Below, piece after piece: positions 34,959 through 43,628 of a DNA stretch of 64,000 bases. Numbering within the stretch: position 1 is the first letter of the stretch; each line of letters opens with the position of its first letter. The DNA is from an uncultured Rhodobiaceae bacterium (lineage in GTDB: Bacteria > Pseudomonadota > Alphaproteobacteria > Parvibaculales > Parvibaculaceae): NCBI GenBank assembly GCA_913057645.1, contig CAJXOU010000002.1:1-64000 (forward strand). The letters run 5' to 3'. The notes beneath the pieces were generated by a model, which saw only the letters and a list, made by a program, of their open reading frames with translations, was not told the DNA's origin and did no database searches. The position numbers and the translations under genes are program-made.

Positions 34959-36264
34959 ACGCATAGCGAAACGGCTCATGCGCAGACGCCTGCTGGCACT
35001 TGACCGACTGACCATGATGTATGAGGGCGCTACGGACCCTAACATAATTATGCGCCTGCAGACGGAGCTCTTCAACATCCATTGGGGCCGCGCTTGGGGT
35101 ACGGTGCCGTTCTACGCCGAATGGCGCGCCGAACACAGCTTGCCCGAGCGCATCGGACATATCGACGAACTCGCCGATTTCCCTGTCCTGACCAAAGCGG
35201 TGCTGTCGCAGCGGATGAAAATCGTCAGCCGCACACCCGGAATCGAGCGATACACACTGACAGGCGGTACCTCGGGCATCTCGACCGCCTTTCCGATGAG
35301 CGGCGATGACGCCCGCGCGTCTTGGAGGAATACCCATCTGGGTCGGCGCTGGAACGGAATCGAACCAGGTGACCGGTTGTTCATGATCTGGGGCCATTCG
35401 CATCTGTTCAGCGCGACGGGCGCCTGGCGCAAGCAGCTCGTGCGGCAAGCCAAGGACTGGGCTGCCAATATCGACCGCGCGTCTGCCTACAATCTATCAG
35501 GTCGGAAACTTGACGCGATCGAGGCGCGTATCCGCGCCGCGCGCCCGGTCTATGTGATCGGTTACGGATCATGCCTAGCGCAGCTTTGTCACCACTTGCG
35601 TGATGCCGGCTACGATCTGCACGACGCGGGTGTACAGCGTGTGGTCAACACCTCCGAGACGATGTCGCCGGGGGATGCGACGCTGGTGAAGGCGGTCTTC
35701 GGTTGTCCAGTGATCAACGAATACGGCATGGCCGAGGCAGGAGTCATCGGCTACTCGCGCGGCGCGCTCTATCCCGTCTCGGTATTCTGGAACGATTTTG
35801 CTCTGCGGCTTCACGATCGCCGCATACTGCTGACTACGCTGGGCGACCGCTGCTTCCCGCTGATCAACTACGATACCGAGGACTTGAGCGACGATGCGAT
35901 GCCCGCGGCGGGTTCGCTGCTCGAATTCCAAAGCCTGCTGGGCAAGGCACGTGACGTTTTCACCCTGTGCGACATCGACGGGTGTCGCCACGACGTCTCG
36001 GTGGTACTTTTTGACCATGTGCTCAAACAGATTCCGCAGCTGCGCTCGCTGCACTACGCGCTAAGAAAGGATGGTGGGGTACGGATTGACTACTTCGCCG
36101 ATGGCGCGGTGCTTAACACCACCTACCTGCAAGCCCGCCTCGCCGAGGGGCTCGCACAGGAGGGCATCCGCATCGACCCCGACAAGATCGAATTCAACCC
36201 TATCGATACGCCGCTGCAAACCATGGCGGGGAAGCGTGTGACCCTGAAGAGAGAGCAGACATGA
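34948..36264 (+). CDS. CapK/PaaK-like adenylate-forming enzyme
   Basis: 438 residues of the phenylacetate-CoA-ligase/CapK group. TLTGGTSG at 103-110 is the ATP-binding P-loop and NEYGMAE at 257-263 is motif A5, and a C-terminal subdomain is retained. CapK-type enzymes sit in capsule loci and are thought to activate an acid for attachment to glycan. It overlaps the neighbouring genes at both ends, so it is part of the operon. No acyl carrier protein is encoded nearby. The cognate acid is unknown. Confidence 0.85.
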   Translation: MLRERIAKRLMRRRLLALDRLTMMYEGATDPNIIMRLQTELFNIHWGRAWGTVPFYAEWRAEHSLPERIGHIDELADFPVLTKAVLSQRMKIVSRTPGIERYTLTGGTSGISTAFPMSGDDARASWRNTHLGRRWNGIEPGDRLFMIWGHSHLFSATGAWRKQLVRQAKDWAANIDRASAYNLSGRKLDAIEARIRAARPVYVIGYGSCLAQLCHHLRDAGYDLHDAGVQRVVNTSETMSPGDATLVKAVFGCPVINEYGMAEAGVIGYSRGALYPVSVFWNDFALRLHDRRILLTTLGDRCFPLINYDTEDLSDDAMPAAGSLLEFQSLLGKARDVFTLCDIDGCRHDVSVVLFDHVLKQIPQLRSLHYALRKDGGVRIDYFADGAVLNTTYLQARLAEGLAQEGIRIDPDKIEFNPIDTPLQTMAGKRVTLKREQT

Positions 36265-37487
36265 GTAACGAGCCTGCTCTGCCACGCGCCGCTGATTTCC
36301 CGCGCGAAGTGACGACCGCTGAGGATCCTCGTCTGCTCGTCTTCGTGGGTAATCCCACACAGTACCATTCACCGATCTTCCGCAAGCTTTCGGAGGTGCT
36401 GGGGGGGCGGATGCAGGTAATGTATGGCGACGACATCGGCGCGCGGCCCTTCTTCAATCCCGAGGTCAGCGCCGTGATCGAATGGGATATTTCGGTTCTG
36501 GGCGGCTTTCCCTACAAGATATTTCCCAATCGTGCCTCATCCAACAGCAAGGGATTCTGGTCGCGCAACAACCCGGGGCTGATCGGGCATGTCATGCGTA
36601 GCCCGGCCAGCCATGTGCTTCTGCACGGCTACGATACGCTGTCGTCGTGGTACGTCTATTTCGCCGCGCTTGTGTCGGGCAAGAAGATCGTCTGGCGAGG
36701 CGAGACCGTCGCGAAACCCGGCGGGGGCTCCGGTTGGCGTGAATGGCTCAAGCGGGCGGTTCTGCCTCTCTATTTCCGTGGTGTGTCGACGGTACTTTGG
36801 TCCTGCCTCAACAACCGCGATTACCTGGCCGATCATCTGGGGCGGCAGCGCCACAAGTTCGTGCGCTTTCCTTGCGCGGTCGACAATGACTTCTTTCGCG
36901 CGCACCGGCTCGATGATAATGCCCGCGCCGCGGCGCGGGCCGCCCGCGGTATTCCGGCCGACCACATGGTGATCGTCACCTGTTCGCGCCTGACCGCGCG
37001 CAAACGCACCCATCTGATCGTCGACGCGATGGCGAAGATGTCTGTCGAAACGGTCACGCTGTTGATCATCGGTGACGGGCCCGAGCGATCGGCGCTTGAG
37101 GCGCGGGCTCGGGAATTGGGTGTCTCGCTGGTCGTGACGGGCTTTGTCGGACAGGTTGAGGTCGCCGAGCTGCTGTCACTGTCGGACGTCTTCGTGCTGC
37201 TGTCCGTCTACGACGCCTCGCCGAAGGCGCTGAATGAGGCGATGAACTTCCCTCTGGCCATGATTGCGTCGACCGGCGTGGGCACCGCACGGGATCTTGT
37301 GCGTCCAGGTGTGAATGGCCACCTGTTCGAGACCGGGCAGGACGACGCGCTGGCCCACTGGCTCGATGACTGGGCAAACGACCCTGTCGTACGAGGCGCC
37401 ATGGCCGCAAAGAACGACGACGTCCTGAAGGACTACACGATCGAGGAAGGCGTGGCCAATCTCGTGACGGCAATGGGCGATGGCTGA
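36261..37487 (+). CDS. GT4-type glycosyltransferase
   Basis: 408 residues. It opens with LLVFVGNPTQYHSPIFRKLSEVLG, a GT-B acceptor domain typical of capsular transferases. The donor domain runs from IVTCSRLTARKRTHLIVDAMAKM to VTGFVGQVEVAELLSLSDVFVLLSVYDASPKALNEAMNF, with the E-x-MNFPLAMIAS region near the sugar-nucleotide site. It overlaps the CapK-like gene by 4 bases and the next gene by 8. Confidence 0.85.
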   Translation: MSNEPALPRAADFPREVTTAEDPRLLVFVGNPTQYHSPIFRKLSEVLGGRMQVMYGDDIGARPFFNPEVSAVIEWDISVLGGFPYKIFPNRASSNSKGFWSRNNPGLIGHVMRSPASHVLLHGYDTLSSWYVYFAALVSGKKIVWRGETVAKPGGGSGWREWLKRAVLPLYFRGVSTVLWSCLNNRDYLADHLGRQRHKFVRFPCAVDNDFFRAHRLDDNARAAARAARGIPADHMVIVTCSRLTARKRTHLIVDAMAKMSVETVTLLIIGDGPERSALEARARELGVSLVVTGFVGQVEVAELLSLSDVFVLLSVYDASPKALNEAMNFPLAMIASTGVGTARDLVRPGVNGHLFETGQDDALAHWLDDWANDPVVRGAMAAKNDDVLKDYTIEEGVANLVTAMGDG

Positions 37488-38751
37488 CATCCGCGCAACG
37501 CGAATCTTCGAAAGTCCCACCGATGCCGCATATTTCTTCGGCTACTTCAACACGCCGCAGGTGTCGGCAGATGGAACCCGGCTCCTGGCCTTGCGCGTGT
37601 CTCGTTTCGACCGTGTGCCGGAGCCTGACGATGTGGCCGAGGTTGGCTGGTTCGAGATCGGGACGGCCGCTCCTGTCTTCCACAAGATCGGCGAGTCCAC
37701 GGCGTTCAACTGGCAGCAGGGCGCAATGCTGCAGTTCCTTGGACCCGATTTCGACACGCGTGTGATCTGGAATCATTTCGACGGCAGCGCCTACAGGGCG
37801 CGCATCCTTGACTTGCGCAGCGGGGAGCATCGCGACGTGCCGGCGATCTATAGCCCTTTTCCTGACGGCAAGGCCGCGGTGACGGTGGATTTCGAACGCC
37901 ACGCCTGGTGCCGGCGCGGCTACAGCTATGGCAATGTCATGAAACCGGAAAAGAACGTCCCCGTGGTGTCCGGCGATGCGATCTGGAAGGTGGATCTGGA
38001 GACTGGCCGGAGCAGGCCCATCGTGCAGCTTTCCGACATGATGCGGCTTTGTCCCCATTCCTCCATGGACGGCGCCACGCATTACCTTGAACACACCACG
38101 GTCAACCCGTCAGGATCGCATTTCGTGTTCCTGCACCGCTGGCGGCACGACAACGGAATCCATTCGCGCCTGCTGGCGGCCAATTCCGACGGCGGTGATG
38201 TCCGCATCCTCAACGACAGCGGCCGGATGAGCCACTTCTGCTGGGCCTCGGACACCGTGCTGCTGGGATATGGCGGCAGGGCGAACGCGGTGAACGCGCT
38301 GCGCCGTAACCGCGCGCTTCTGAAGATGATCTTCAGACCGTTAATGCCATTCTACAAACGGATGGTGAAGGACAGCTCGGGGCTCGCAAAATCGTTGACC
38401 GGCGACGCTTACTATCTATTCGACGTCGAAAACCCCGGGCAGTTGAGGTTGGTGGCGCCCTCGATGCGGGCCGAGGACGGCCATCCCGCCATGCTGCCCG
38501 GCGGGCGGCATTTCGTCACCGATACCTATGCCCGCGCCGCGCATGGCCAGCGCCCGAGGCTGTTCGTCGTCGATCTCGAGACCGACACGCACCAGGTACT
38601 GGACGAGTTGGGCTCGATCTCCGCCTATGATGAAACGCCTGTCCGCTGCGACCTGCATCCGCGGGTTTCGCCCTCGGGTGATATTGTCAGCATCGATACC
38701 ATGGATGGCGGCTGGCGCCGGGTTTACGCTTACCGACTGGAGCGAGCCTGA
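37480..38751 (+). CDS. Predicted beta-propeller protein of unknown function
   Basis: 423 residues with no signal peptide. Repeated strand-turn-strand units with TolB/PD40-like signatures (NTPQVSADGTRLLAL, HTTVNPSGSHFVFLHRW, PAMLPGGRHFVTDTY, HPRVSPSGDIVSIDTMDGG) point to a six- or seven-bladed propeller, reminiscent of the oligogalacturonate-lyase fold. That enzyme type cuts uronic-acid oligomers, which would suit a locus with uronate genes, but catalytic residues cannot be confirmed by eye. It overlaps genes on both sides within the operon. Confidence 0.65.
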   Translation: MADIRATRIFESPTDAAYFFGYFNTPQVSADGTRLLALRVSRFDRVPEPDDVAEVGWFEIGTAAPVFHKIGESTAFNWQQGAMLQFLGPDFDTRVIWNHFDGSAYRARILDLRSGEHRDVPAIYSPFPDGKAAVTVDFERHAWCRRGYSYGNVMKPEKNVPVVSGDAIWKVDLETGRSRPIVQLSDMMRLCPHSSMDGATHYLEHTTVNPSGSHFVFLHRWRHDNGIHSRLLAANSDGGDVRILNDSGRMSHFCWASDTVLLGYGGRANAVNALRRNRALLKMIFRPLMPFYKRMVKDSSGLAKSLTGDAYYLFDVENPGQLRLVAPSMRAEDGHPAMLPGGRHFVTDTYARAAHGQRPRLFVVDLETDTHQVLDELGSISAYDETPVRCDLHPRVSPSGDIVSIDTMDGGWRRVYAYRLERA

Positions 38752-39434
38752 TGTGGGACAAGATTATGTGTGCGTTGATCGAAGCCTTCTTGCGGCCCAT
38801 CGACGGGGGCTTGGGCGAGGCATTGCGCTATCGCTACTACCGGCGTCGGTTCGCCTCGTGTGGTCGCAATGTTCGCATTGGTATCAACGTCAAATTGTCA
38901 GGGCTCGATTTCATCTCGGTTGGAGACGACGTCTGGATCGACGACAATTGCATCCTGATTGCTGGTGTCCCCGACAGCTTTGGCGACCGTGAGGTCAAGT
39001 ACCGTGACAATCCTGATTACGGCGCCGCCGACGGGCAGCTGCGGCTAGGCTCCAACATCCATCTCGCTCCGAGCTGTATCCTGAACGCTTTTGGTGGCGG
39101 GATTGAAATTGGTGACCATTGCGGCCTGTCTTCAGGCGTAAGAATCTACTCAATGTCCAACCACTATCGTAGCTTTGAGAACCCGGCCCGCATCACATAT
39201 TCCAATCCGATGACCAAGGGACTGCCGGTTGTTCTGAGCGTCTGCCCCGTGAAACTAGGGCGCAACTGCTTTGTTACGTTGGGCGCTACCGTGCTAGGCG
39301 GCACGATCGGCGAGAATTCCTATGTTGCGCCCGGCGCGCTGGTCATAGGACGCTTCCCAGCGAACACGATTCTGAGCGGCACGCCTGCGCGCCCTGCCGG
39401 GTCACGATTTTCCTCTGGCCCAGAGGAGGTCTGA
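38751..39434 (+). CDS. Hexapeptide-repeat O-acyltransferase (LbH family)
   Basis: 227 residues. Hexapeptide repeats form a left-handed beta-helix in the region from RNVRIGINVKLSGLDFISVGDDVWID to VTLGATVLGGTIGENSYVAPGALVIG, with a substrate-loop histidine in MSNHYRSFEN. This is the WbbJ/maltose-acetyltransferase fold, using acetyl-CoA to acetylate a sugar hydroxyl. It starts on the last base of the previous stop codon. Confidence 0.88.
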   Translation: MWDKIMCALIEAFLRPIDGGLGEALRYRYYRRRFASCGRNVRIGINVKLSGLDFISVGDDVWIDDNCILIAGVPDSFGDREVKYRDNPDYGAADGQLRLGSNIHLAPSCILNAFGGGIEIGDHCGLSSGVRIYSMSNHYRSFENPARITYSNPMTKGLPVVLSVCPVKLGRNCFVTLGATVLGGTIGENSYVAPGALVIGRFPANTILSGTPARPAGSRFSSGPEEV

Positions 39435-39435
39435 T

Positions 39436-40461
39436 ATGCCACGCATCCTGGCCGTCACGGCTGGTTCTTCAGGCAAGCACAGTCCTGTCACGTCTGCGCT
39501 TCGCGAACTTTATGGCGCAGAAATACTGCCCGGAAAAGCGTGCTCCGAGAGCGGTGCAGACCGGATCTGGCGCAAGCTGGGGCTGGCCGAGCGCATCGGC
39601 ACCCATGCCACCAATATCCGCATGCTCAACCGTGCGATCCTCGACCGCGCCGGGACATTCGATATCCTGTTCGTGGTCAAGGGCAATTTTGTCACCGCCG
39701 ACACGCTGCGGCGGCTCAAGGCGCGCGGCGACGCGCCCCGCATCATCGGCTGGTCCTGCGACGATGTTTACCTGCCCCACAACAGCTCCGTTGTGTTGCG
39801 AGAAGCGGCGCCTTCCTACGACATTTTCTACACTGCCAAGTCGCTGAACATCTCGCAGGGGGAGTTGGCGAAGATGGGGTTTCGCGATGCGCGTTTTCTG
39901 CATCAGGGTTTCGATTGCGAGATGCACCGTCCCCTGCCCGATCCAGATTCACGCTTTGCCGGCCTCATTACTTTCGTCGGTTTCGGTGAGGAGGATCGTT
40001 TCAACAAGATGAACTACCTGGCACGGAACGGGATCGAGGTGCATGTCTGGGGCAACGGCTGGACTCGCGCCATGCGCGCAAGGGCCGATCAGCGATTGCA
40101 CATCCATGCCCGTCCACTGTTTGGGGACGATTATGCCGACGCCCTGAGCAATTCGGCGATCAACCTGTGCTTTCTGCGCAAGCTCAACCGTGATTTACAC
40201 ACATCGCGCTCCTTCGAAATCCCGGCCTGCGGTGGCTTTATGGTTGCCGAGCGTACCGATGAGCATCGCGCCTATTTCGAAGAGGACGCGGAGGCTGTCT
40301 ATTTTGACGATACGAGGGAGCTTCTGGACAAGGTGCAGTATTACCTCCGCCATCCGGAACAACGGGTAAGCATTGCGGCGGCCGGACGGCAGAGATGTCT
40401 CGACAGCGACTATTCCTATCACCGGTTGGCGCGTGACATGATCGAGGGCCGCGTGTCGTGA
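39436..40461 (+). CDS. CgeB-like glycosyltransferase
   Basis: 341 residues. The N-terminal half is weakly conserved. The C-terminal half has the CgeB/Glyco_trans_1_2 pattern: LITFVGFGEEDRFNKMNYLARNGIEVHVWGNGW, SNSAINLCFLRKLNRDLHTSRSFEIPACGGFMVAERTDEHRAYFEEDAEAVYFD. This is a GT-B transferase domain common in surface-glycan loci. It overlaps the flippase gene by 4 bases. Confidence 0.82.
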   Translation: MPRILAVTAGSSGKHSPVTSALRELYGAEILPGKACSESGADRIWRKLGLAERIGTHATNIRMLNRAILDRAGTFDILFVVKGNFVTADTLRRLKARGDAPRIIGWSCDDVYLPHNSSVVLREAAPSYDIFYTAKSLNISQGELAKMGFRDARFLHQGFDCEMHRPLPDPDSRFAGLITFVGFGEEDRFNKMNYLARNGIEVHVWGNGWTRAMRARADQRLHIHARPLFGDDYADALSNSAINLCFLRKLNRDLHTSRSFEIPACGGFMVAERTDEHRAYFEEDAEAVYFDDTRELLDKVQYYLRHPEQRVSIAAAGRQRCLDSDYSYHRLARDMIEGRVS

Positions 40462-41741
40462 AATTCCGCAGTATCCTTAGGCAGTCGGCGGCCTCGCTGC
40501 TGGCGTCGAACGGGGTCTACGTCTACACCTTCCTGTGCACCGTTCTTCTGATGCGGATGCTGCTGCCGGAAGATTTCGGCGCCGTGGCGTTGGCGGTGGC
40601 GCTAGTGGGTCTCATCGAGATACTCACCACATTTTCATTCAATACTGTGCTGATACAGCAACGCGAGCAGGCGTCTCTGGTGCGGTCGGTATTCCAGGGC
40701 GCGCTGGCGGTGATCTTGTTAAAAGTGCTTCTGGGGGCGGTGTTCTTTGTGGTCCTGCAGTCCGAGTACGGTCCGCAGATATGGCATCTGTTCGGACTGC
40801 TCATGGCCAGCAAGATGTTCGCCAGCGTTGGTCCGCTGCTGGTCGCCCGACTTGAAAAGCGCGGCGATTTCTTGCGTGCCGCGCTGGTTACCGGGGGTGC
40901 CAACATGGTGGCGGTGACGGTGGCGGTGGTCGCTGTGTACGCCGGGTCGGGCACCTATGGGCTGGTGTTGCGCGAGGTGCTGCCGCCGGTGCTGATCGTT
41001 GCCGCGATGGTGGCGTTCCAGCCCGAATTGCTGCCGCGCGATCTGCGTCGACTGCACCGCCGGCAGCTGCGCGTGGTGGCGGCGGCCTCGACGCGGCTCT
41101 ATTTCCAGCGTGGAGCCGAATTGGCTTACATGCGCGTGCCGCTACTAATGGTCGAAAGCCTGTTCGGTTCGGCGGCGCTAGGTCTGTTTTCGCAGGCAAC
41201 GTATCTGGTGACGCTAGTCAATCGTGTCACTGCCATCGTCAATGCCCATATCGCCACCGTGTTTTTCAACCGCAATCGGCGTGATGCGCACGAAACGCAT
41301 ACGGGATTCATCTGGTTGTTCGCAGCTAACGTAGTCGTGGCACTTCCGTTGACTTTGCTCTTGTGGCTGTTCTCAGAGCAGATCGTGCTGTTGCTGTGGG
41401 GTGAGAGCTGGCTGAACGCTGTGCCCTATGTACAGTTGATGGCGGCGATGACGCTGTTACTGCCGATCTTCACGTTGTTGAAATCCCGCCTTCTGGGCCT
41501 GCGTCGGAACCATGCGATCACAGCCGTCTACGCCACCGGGCTGGTCTTCCTGGTGCTGGGGCTATGGACTGTCCACGCGCTCGCCGAGCCGGCCAGTTGG
41601 GCGGCAGGGCTGACTGCCGCGGCCTATGCGTTGATGGTGGTGCTGTGTGGAGTGGTCCTGTGGAGCATCCGTCATGCCGCCGGGTTGCATGGCGCGGCCC
41701 AACTGCGCGCTGTTCGACAGAACGAGACGAGAGGCCGATGA
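40458..41741 (+). CDS. Wzx-type oligosaccharide flippase
   Basis: 427 residues with about 12 membrane helices, arranged as in the polysaccharide-transport branch of the MATE/MOP superfamily. It opens ILRQSAASLLASNGVYVYTFLCTVLLMRMLLPEDFGAVALA, the usual first helices of these proteins. It should move the lipid-linked repeat unit across the inner membrane for the polymerase. It is the only flippase in the window. Confidence 0.88.
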   Translation: MKFRSILRQSAASLLASNGVYVYTFLCTVLLMRMLLPEDFGAVALAVALVGLIEILTTFSFNTVLIQQREQASLVRSVFQGALAVILLKVLLGAVFFVVLQSEYGPQIWHLFGLLMASKMFASVGPLLVARLEKRGDFLRAALVTGGANMVAVTVAVVAVYAGSGTYGLVLREVLPPVLIVAAMVAFQPELLPRDLRRLHRRQLRVVAAASTRLYFQRGAELAYMRVPLLMVESLFGSAALGLFSQATYLVTLVNRVTAIVNAHIATVFFNRNRRDAHETHTGFIWLFAANVVVALPLTLLLWLFSEQIVLLLWGESWLNAVPYVQLMAAMTLLLPIFTLLKSRLLGLRRNHAITAVYATGLVFLVLGLWTVHALAEPASWAAGLTAAAYALMVVLCGVVLWSIRHAAGLHGAAQLRAVRQNETRGR

Positions 41742-42113
41742 TCACTTCGCGCAGCCCAAGGATGAGCGTCGTCGTTGGCGCGAGTCCGCGCCTCCACCAC
41801 GAAGATTTCCTGCTTGATCTCGCCCATGACGTGCGTAGCCACGACACTTAGTCTGCGCGCCGATTCAAGAGCGTGCCGCGCGGGCGGATTATATTGATCC
41901 GCAAGCCGACGCAGCTGGCACAGAAGGTGTGTGTCGTCGGGCGCGGTGCGGGCTGCCGGAATGGAATGCGGTGGTATTGAACGCGCTGATGCCTATCATG
42001 ACGCTGGAAGACCTGGTCTGGGGGCTCAACGGCGACAGCTACCTGACAGGACGGCGGATCAAGGCCCTCGGCGAGCTTTATGTTCGCGACCGCGCCGCCA
42101 CCTGGAGGGGACG
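41738..42113 (+). pseudogene. Decayed 5' fragment of a GT4 glycosyltransferase
   Basis: Read with one in-frame TAG (41849-41851) and one frameshift near 41910, this region parallels the N-terminal 110 or so residues of the intact transferase at 43629. MSVVVGASPRLHHEDF matches LNIVVGGRFHSEQLYE, RRFKSVPRGRIILIRKPTQ matches RYFKSVPSGAITFVPKPAQ, and LVWGLNGDSYLTGRRIKA matches LVWGFNGDSQLCGQRIKA. Homology fades after about 42113. The rest, 42114-42369, holds no gene. Confidence 0.82.
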
Positions 42114-42369
42114 TGACGTAAGGCTAAGCCGACGACTACGGGCTGCCCATGGGCGTTTGCTATTCGGTGTGTGACTTTCTAGATTCCGAGGGTGGCCCTC
42201 GTTGGAGAGGTGGAGACCGGACTGGGCCGGGCTTTCTTCCGCATGTGGGTGGTTGTCGCATTGGGATAGCCGCCGGCATCCGCTAATTCGAACTGAAGTA
42301 AGGCTCATATTTTGGGCAGCTCAAGGATCAGATCGTCCTCGACGGGATCGTTATGCAGGGACTGGCACC

Positions 42370-43107
42370 ATGACAGACGCAGATACCGGCATCTCCCATG
42401 AAACAGAATTCTACCGCCGCCAATATGAGGGTGGCATCGTCTCGCTCGAGCTAGACCCCGCCACGAAAGTCGCGAAGTTCCAGGAGTCGCTCTCGCCGGG
42501 CAAGCGGTATGGGCTGGTTAACGAGATCTTCGAGGGACAGGTGCGTCCCGATGACGTGATCGTCGAATTGGGATCGGGCCAGGCCGACTGCCTCGTGCTG
42601 ATGATCGACCGTTACAAGCTGACCAACGTCACCGCGGTGGATGTTGGCTTCGCTGAGGACATGCAGAACGGCCCGCTGCGGATGATTAATCGCAACCTCA
42701 ACCAGAAATGGGATTTAGATGATGGTTCGATTGATTATCTGATCGCGCTGATGGTGTTTGAGCATCTATTCGACCCCTTCCATTGCTTCGAAGAAGTCAA
42801 ACGCGTGCTCAAGCCGCGGGGTGTAGCCTGCGTGAACCTGCCGATCGTCTCGTCGTTGAAGAATCGTATCAGGCTGCTGTTCGGGCAGATTCCCGTCACC
42901 AGTTCCGGTGTCGATGTCTGGTTCCGCGACGCCAATTGGGACGGCAACCACCTGCATTATTTCACCGTGCCGCTTCTGAAGCGGCTGGCCGACCGCTGCG
43001 GTCTGGCCATGTGCGACTATCGCGGCGTGGGTCGGTTCCACCAGATCAAGGGCCGCTTCCCCAACTTGCTTGCGGGCGAGCTCAGCTTCACTCTGCGGCA
43101 CAAATGA
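42370..43107 (+). CDS. SAM-dependent methyltransferase (class I)
   Basis: 245 residues from the ATG at 42370; an upstream in-frame extension runs through decayed DNA and is not used. VIVELGSGQADCLVLMI is the SAM-binding motif I, DDGSIDYLIALMVFEHLFDPFHCFEEVKRVLKPRGVACVNLP is the UbiE/methyltransf_11-type core. It probably O-methylates a glycan or lipid-linked intermediate. It stands between two decayed gene fragments. Confidence 0.85.
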   Translation: MTDADTGISHETEFYRRQYEGGIVSLELDPATKVAKFQESLSPGKRYGLVNEIFEGQVRPDDVIVELGSGQADCLVLMIDRYKLTNVTAVDVGFAEDMQNGPLRMINRNLNQKWDLDDGSIDYLIALMVFEHLFDPFHCFEEVKRVLKPRGVACVNLPIVSSLKNRIRLLFGQIPVTSSGVDVWFRDANWDGNHLHYFTVPLLKRLADRCGLAMCDYRGVGRFHQIKGRFPNLLAGELSFTLRHK

Positions 43108-43126
43108 AAGTGCGTTGTGCGTGACC

Positions 43127-43425
43127 CTCATATCCGAACCGCATCGTTGCGGGCGTGAGATCGAAATGGTAGCCGGTGCCGTCCGCTCGGTCTGAGTATA
43201 CTCAGTCGGGAGGTGTGTCGACGTTCTCCAGCGTGTCTTCGCTGTGTATCGCGATGTGATGCATTGTACATCGTCGGCCAACGGCACCACCGCGCATGAA
43301 GTGGCACTGCATGCGTTCGGCGTGGAGTGGGGTCATAAGGCCGTTATCCCCTTGCTCACCATCATGTTCGGCGCTGGTGTGTTGGGTCTGGATGCGGTGG
43401 TACCCGTGTGGTGGACGTGAACTCT
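43127..43425 (+). pseudogene. Decayed 5' fragment of a DegT-family aminotransferase
   Basis: Read mostly in one frame, it parallels residues about 8-105 of the GDP-perosamine synthase at 32668. SEPHRCGREIEMVAGAVRS matches SEPCLVGRELELVSDAVRS, VMHCTSSANGTTAHEVALHA matches VKHCVALANGTAALEVSLHA, and VVDV appears at the end after a frameshift near 43410. A TGA at 43193-43195 replaces the conserved tryptophan codon. The PLP lysine region is absent, so it cannot be active. Confidence 0.85.
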
Positions 43426-43628
43426 CGACAATCGGAGCATCACCGAGAAAGCACCCGGACCGTGCTTGCCGAACCCATGCGCGTTGCGATCGTGGCGAAT
43501 AGCTCCATACCCAACACGCTTGCTCAACTCGAAGCCAATGACTATCAATCCACGGACACTCGTCACGAACATGGGGGATCAAGGGCAGGTCTACGTTGGA
43601 GTTTCATTCGTGAAAAGATACGCAAGCT
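43426..43628 (+). other. Gap with a possible third gene fragment
   Basis: From an ATG at 43477 the frame reads MRVAIVANSSIPNTLAQLEA, which looks like the first strand of a GT-B transferase, but it loses character within 25 codons and ends at 43632. Probably another 5' remnant. Confidence 0.35.
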
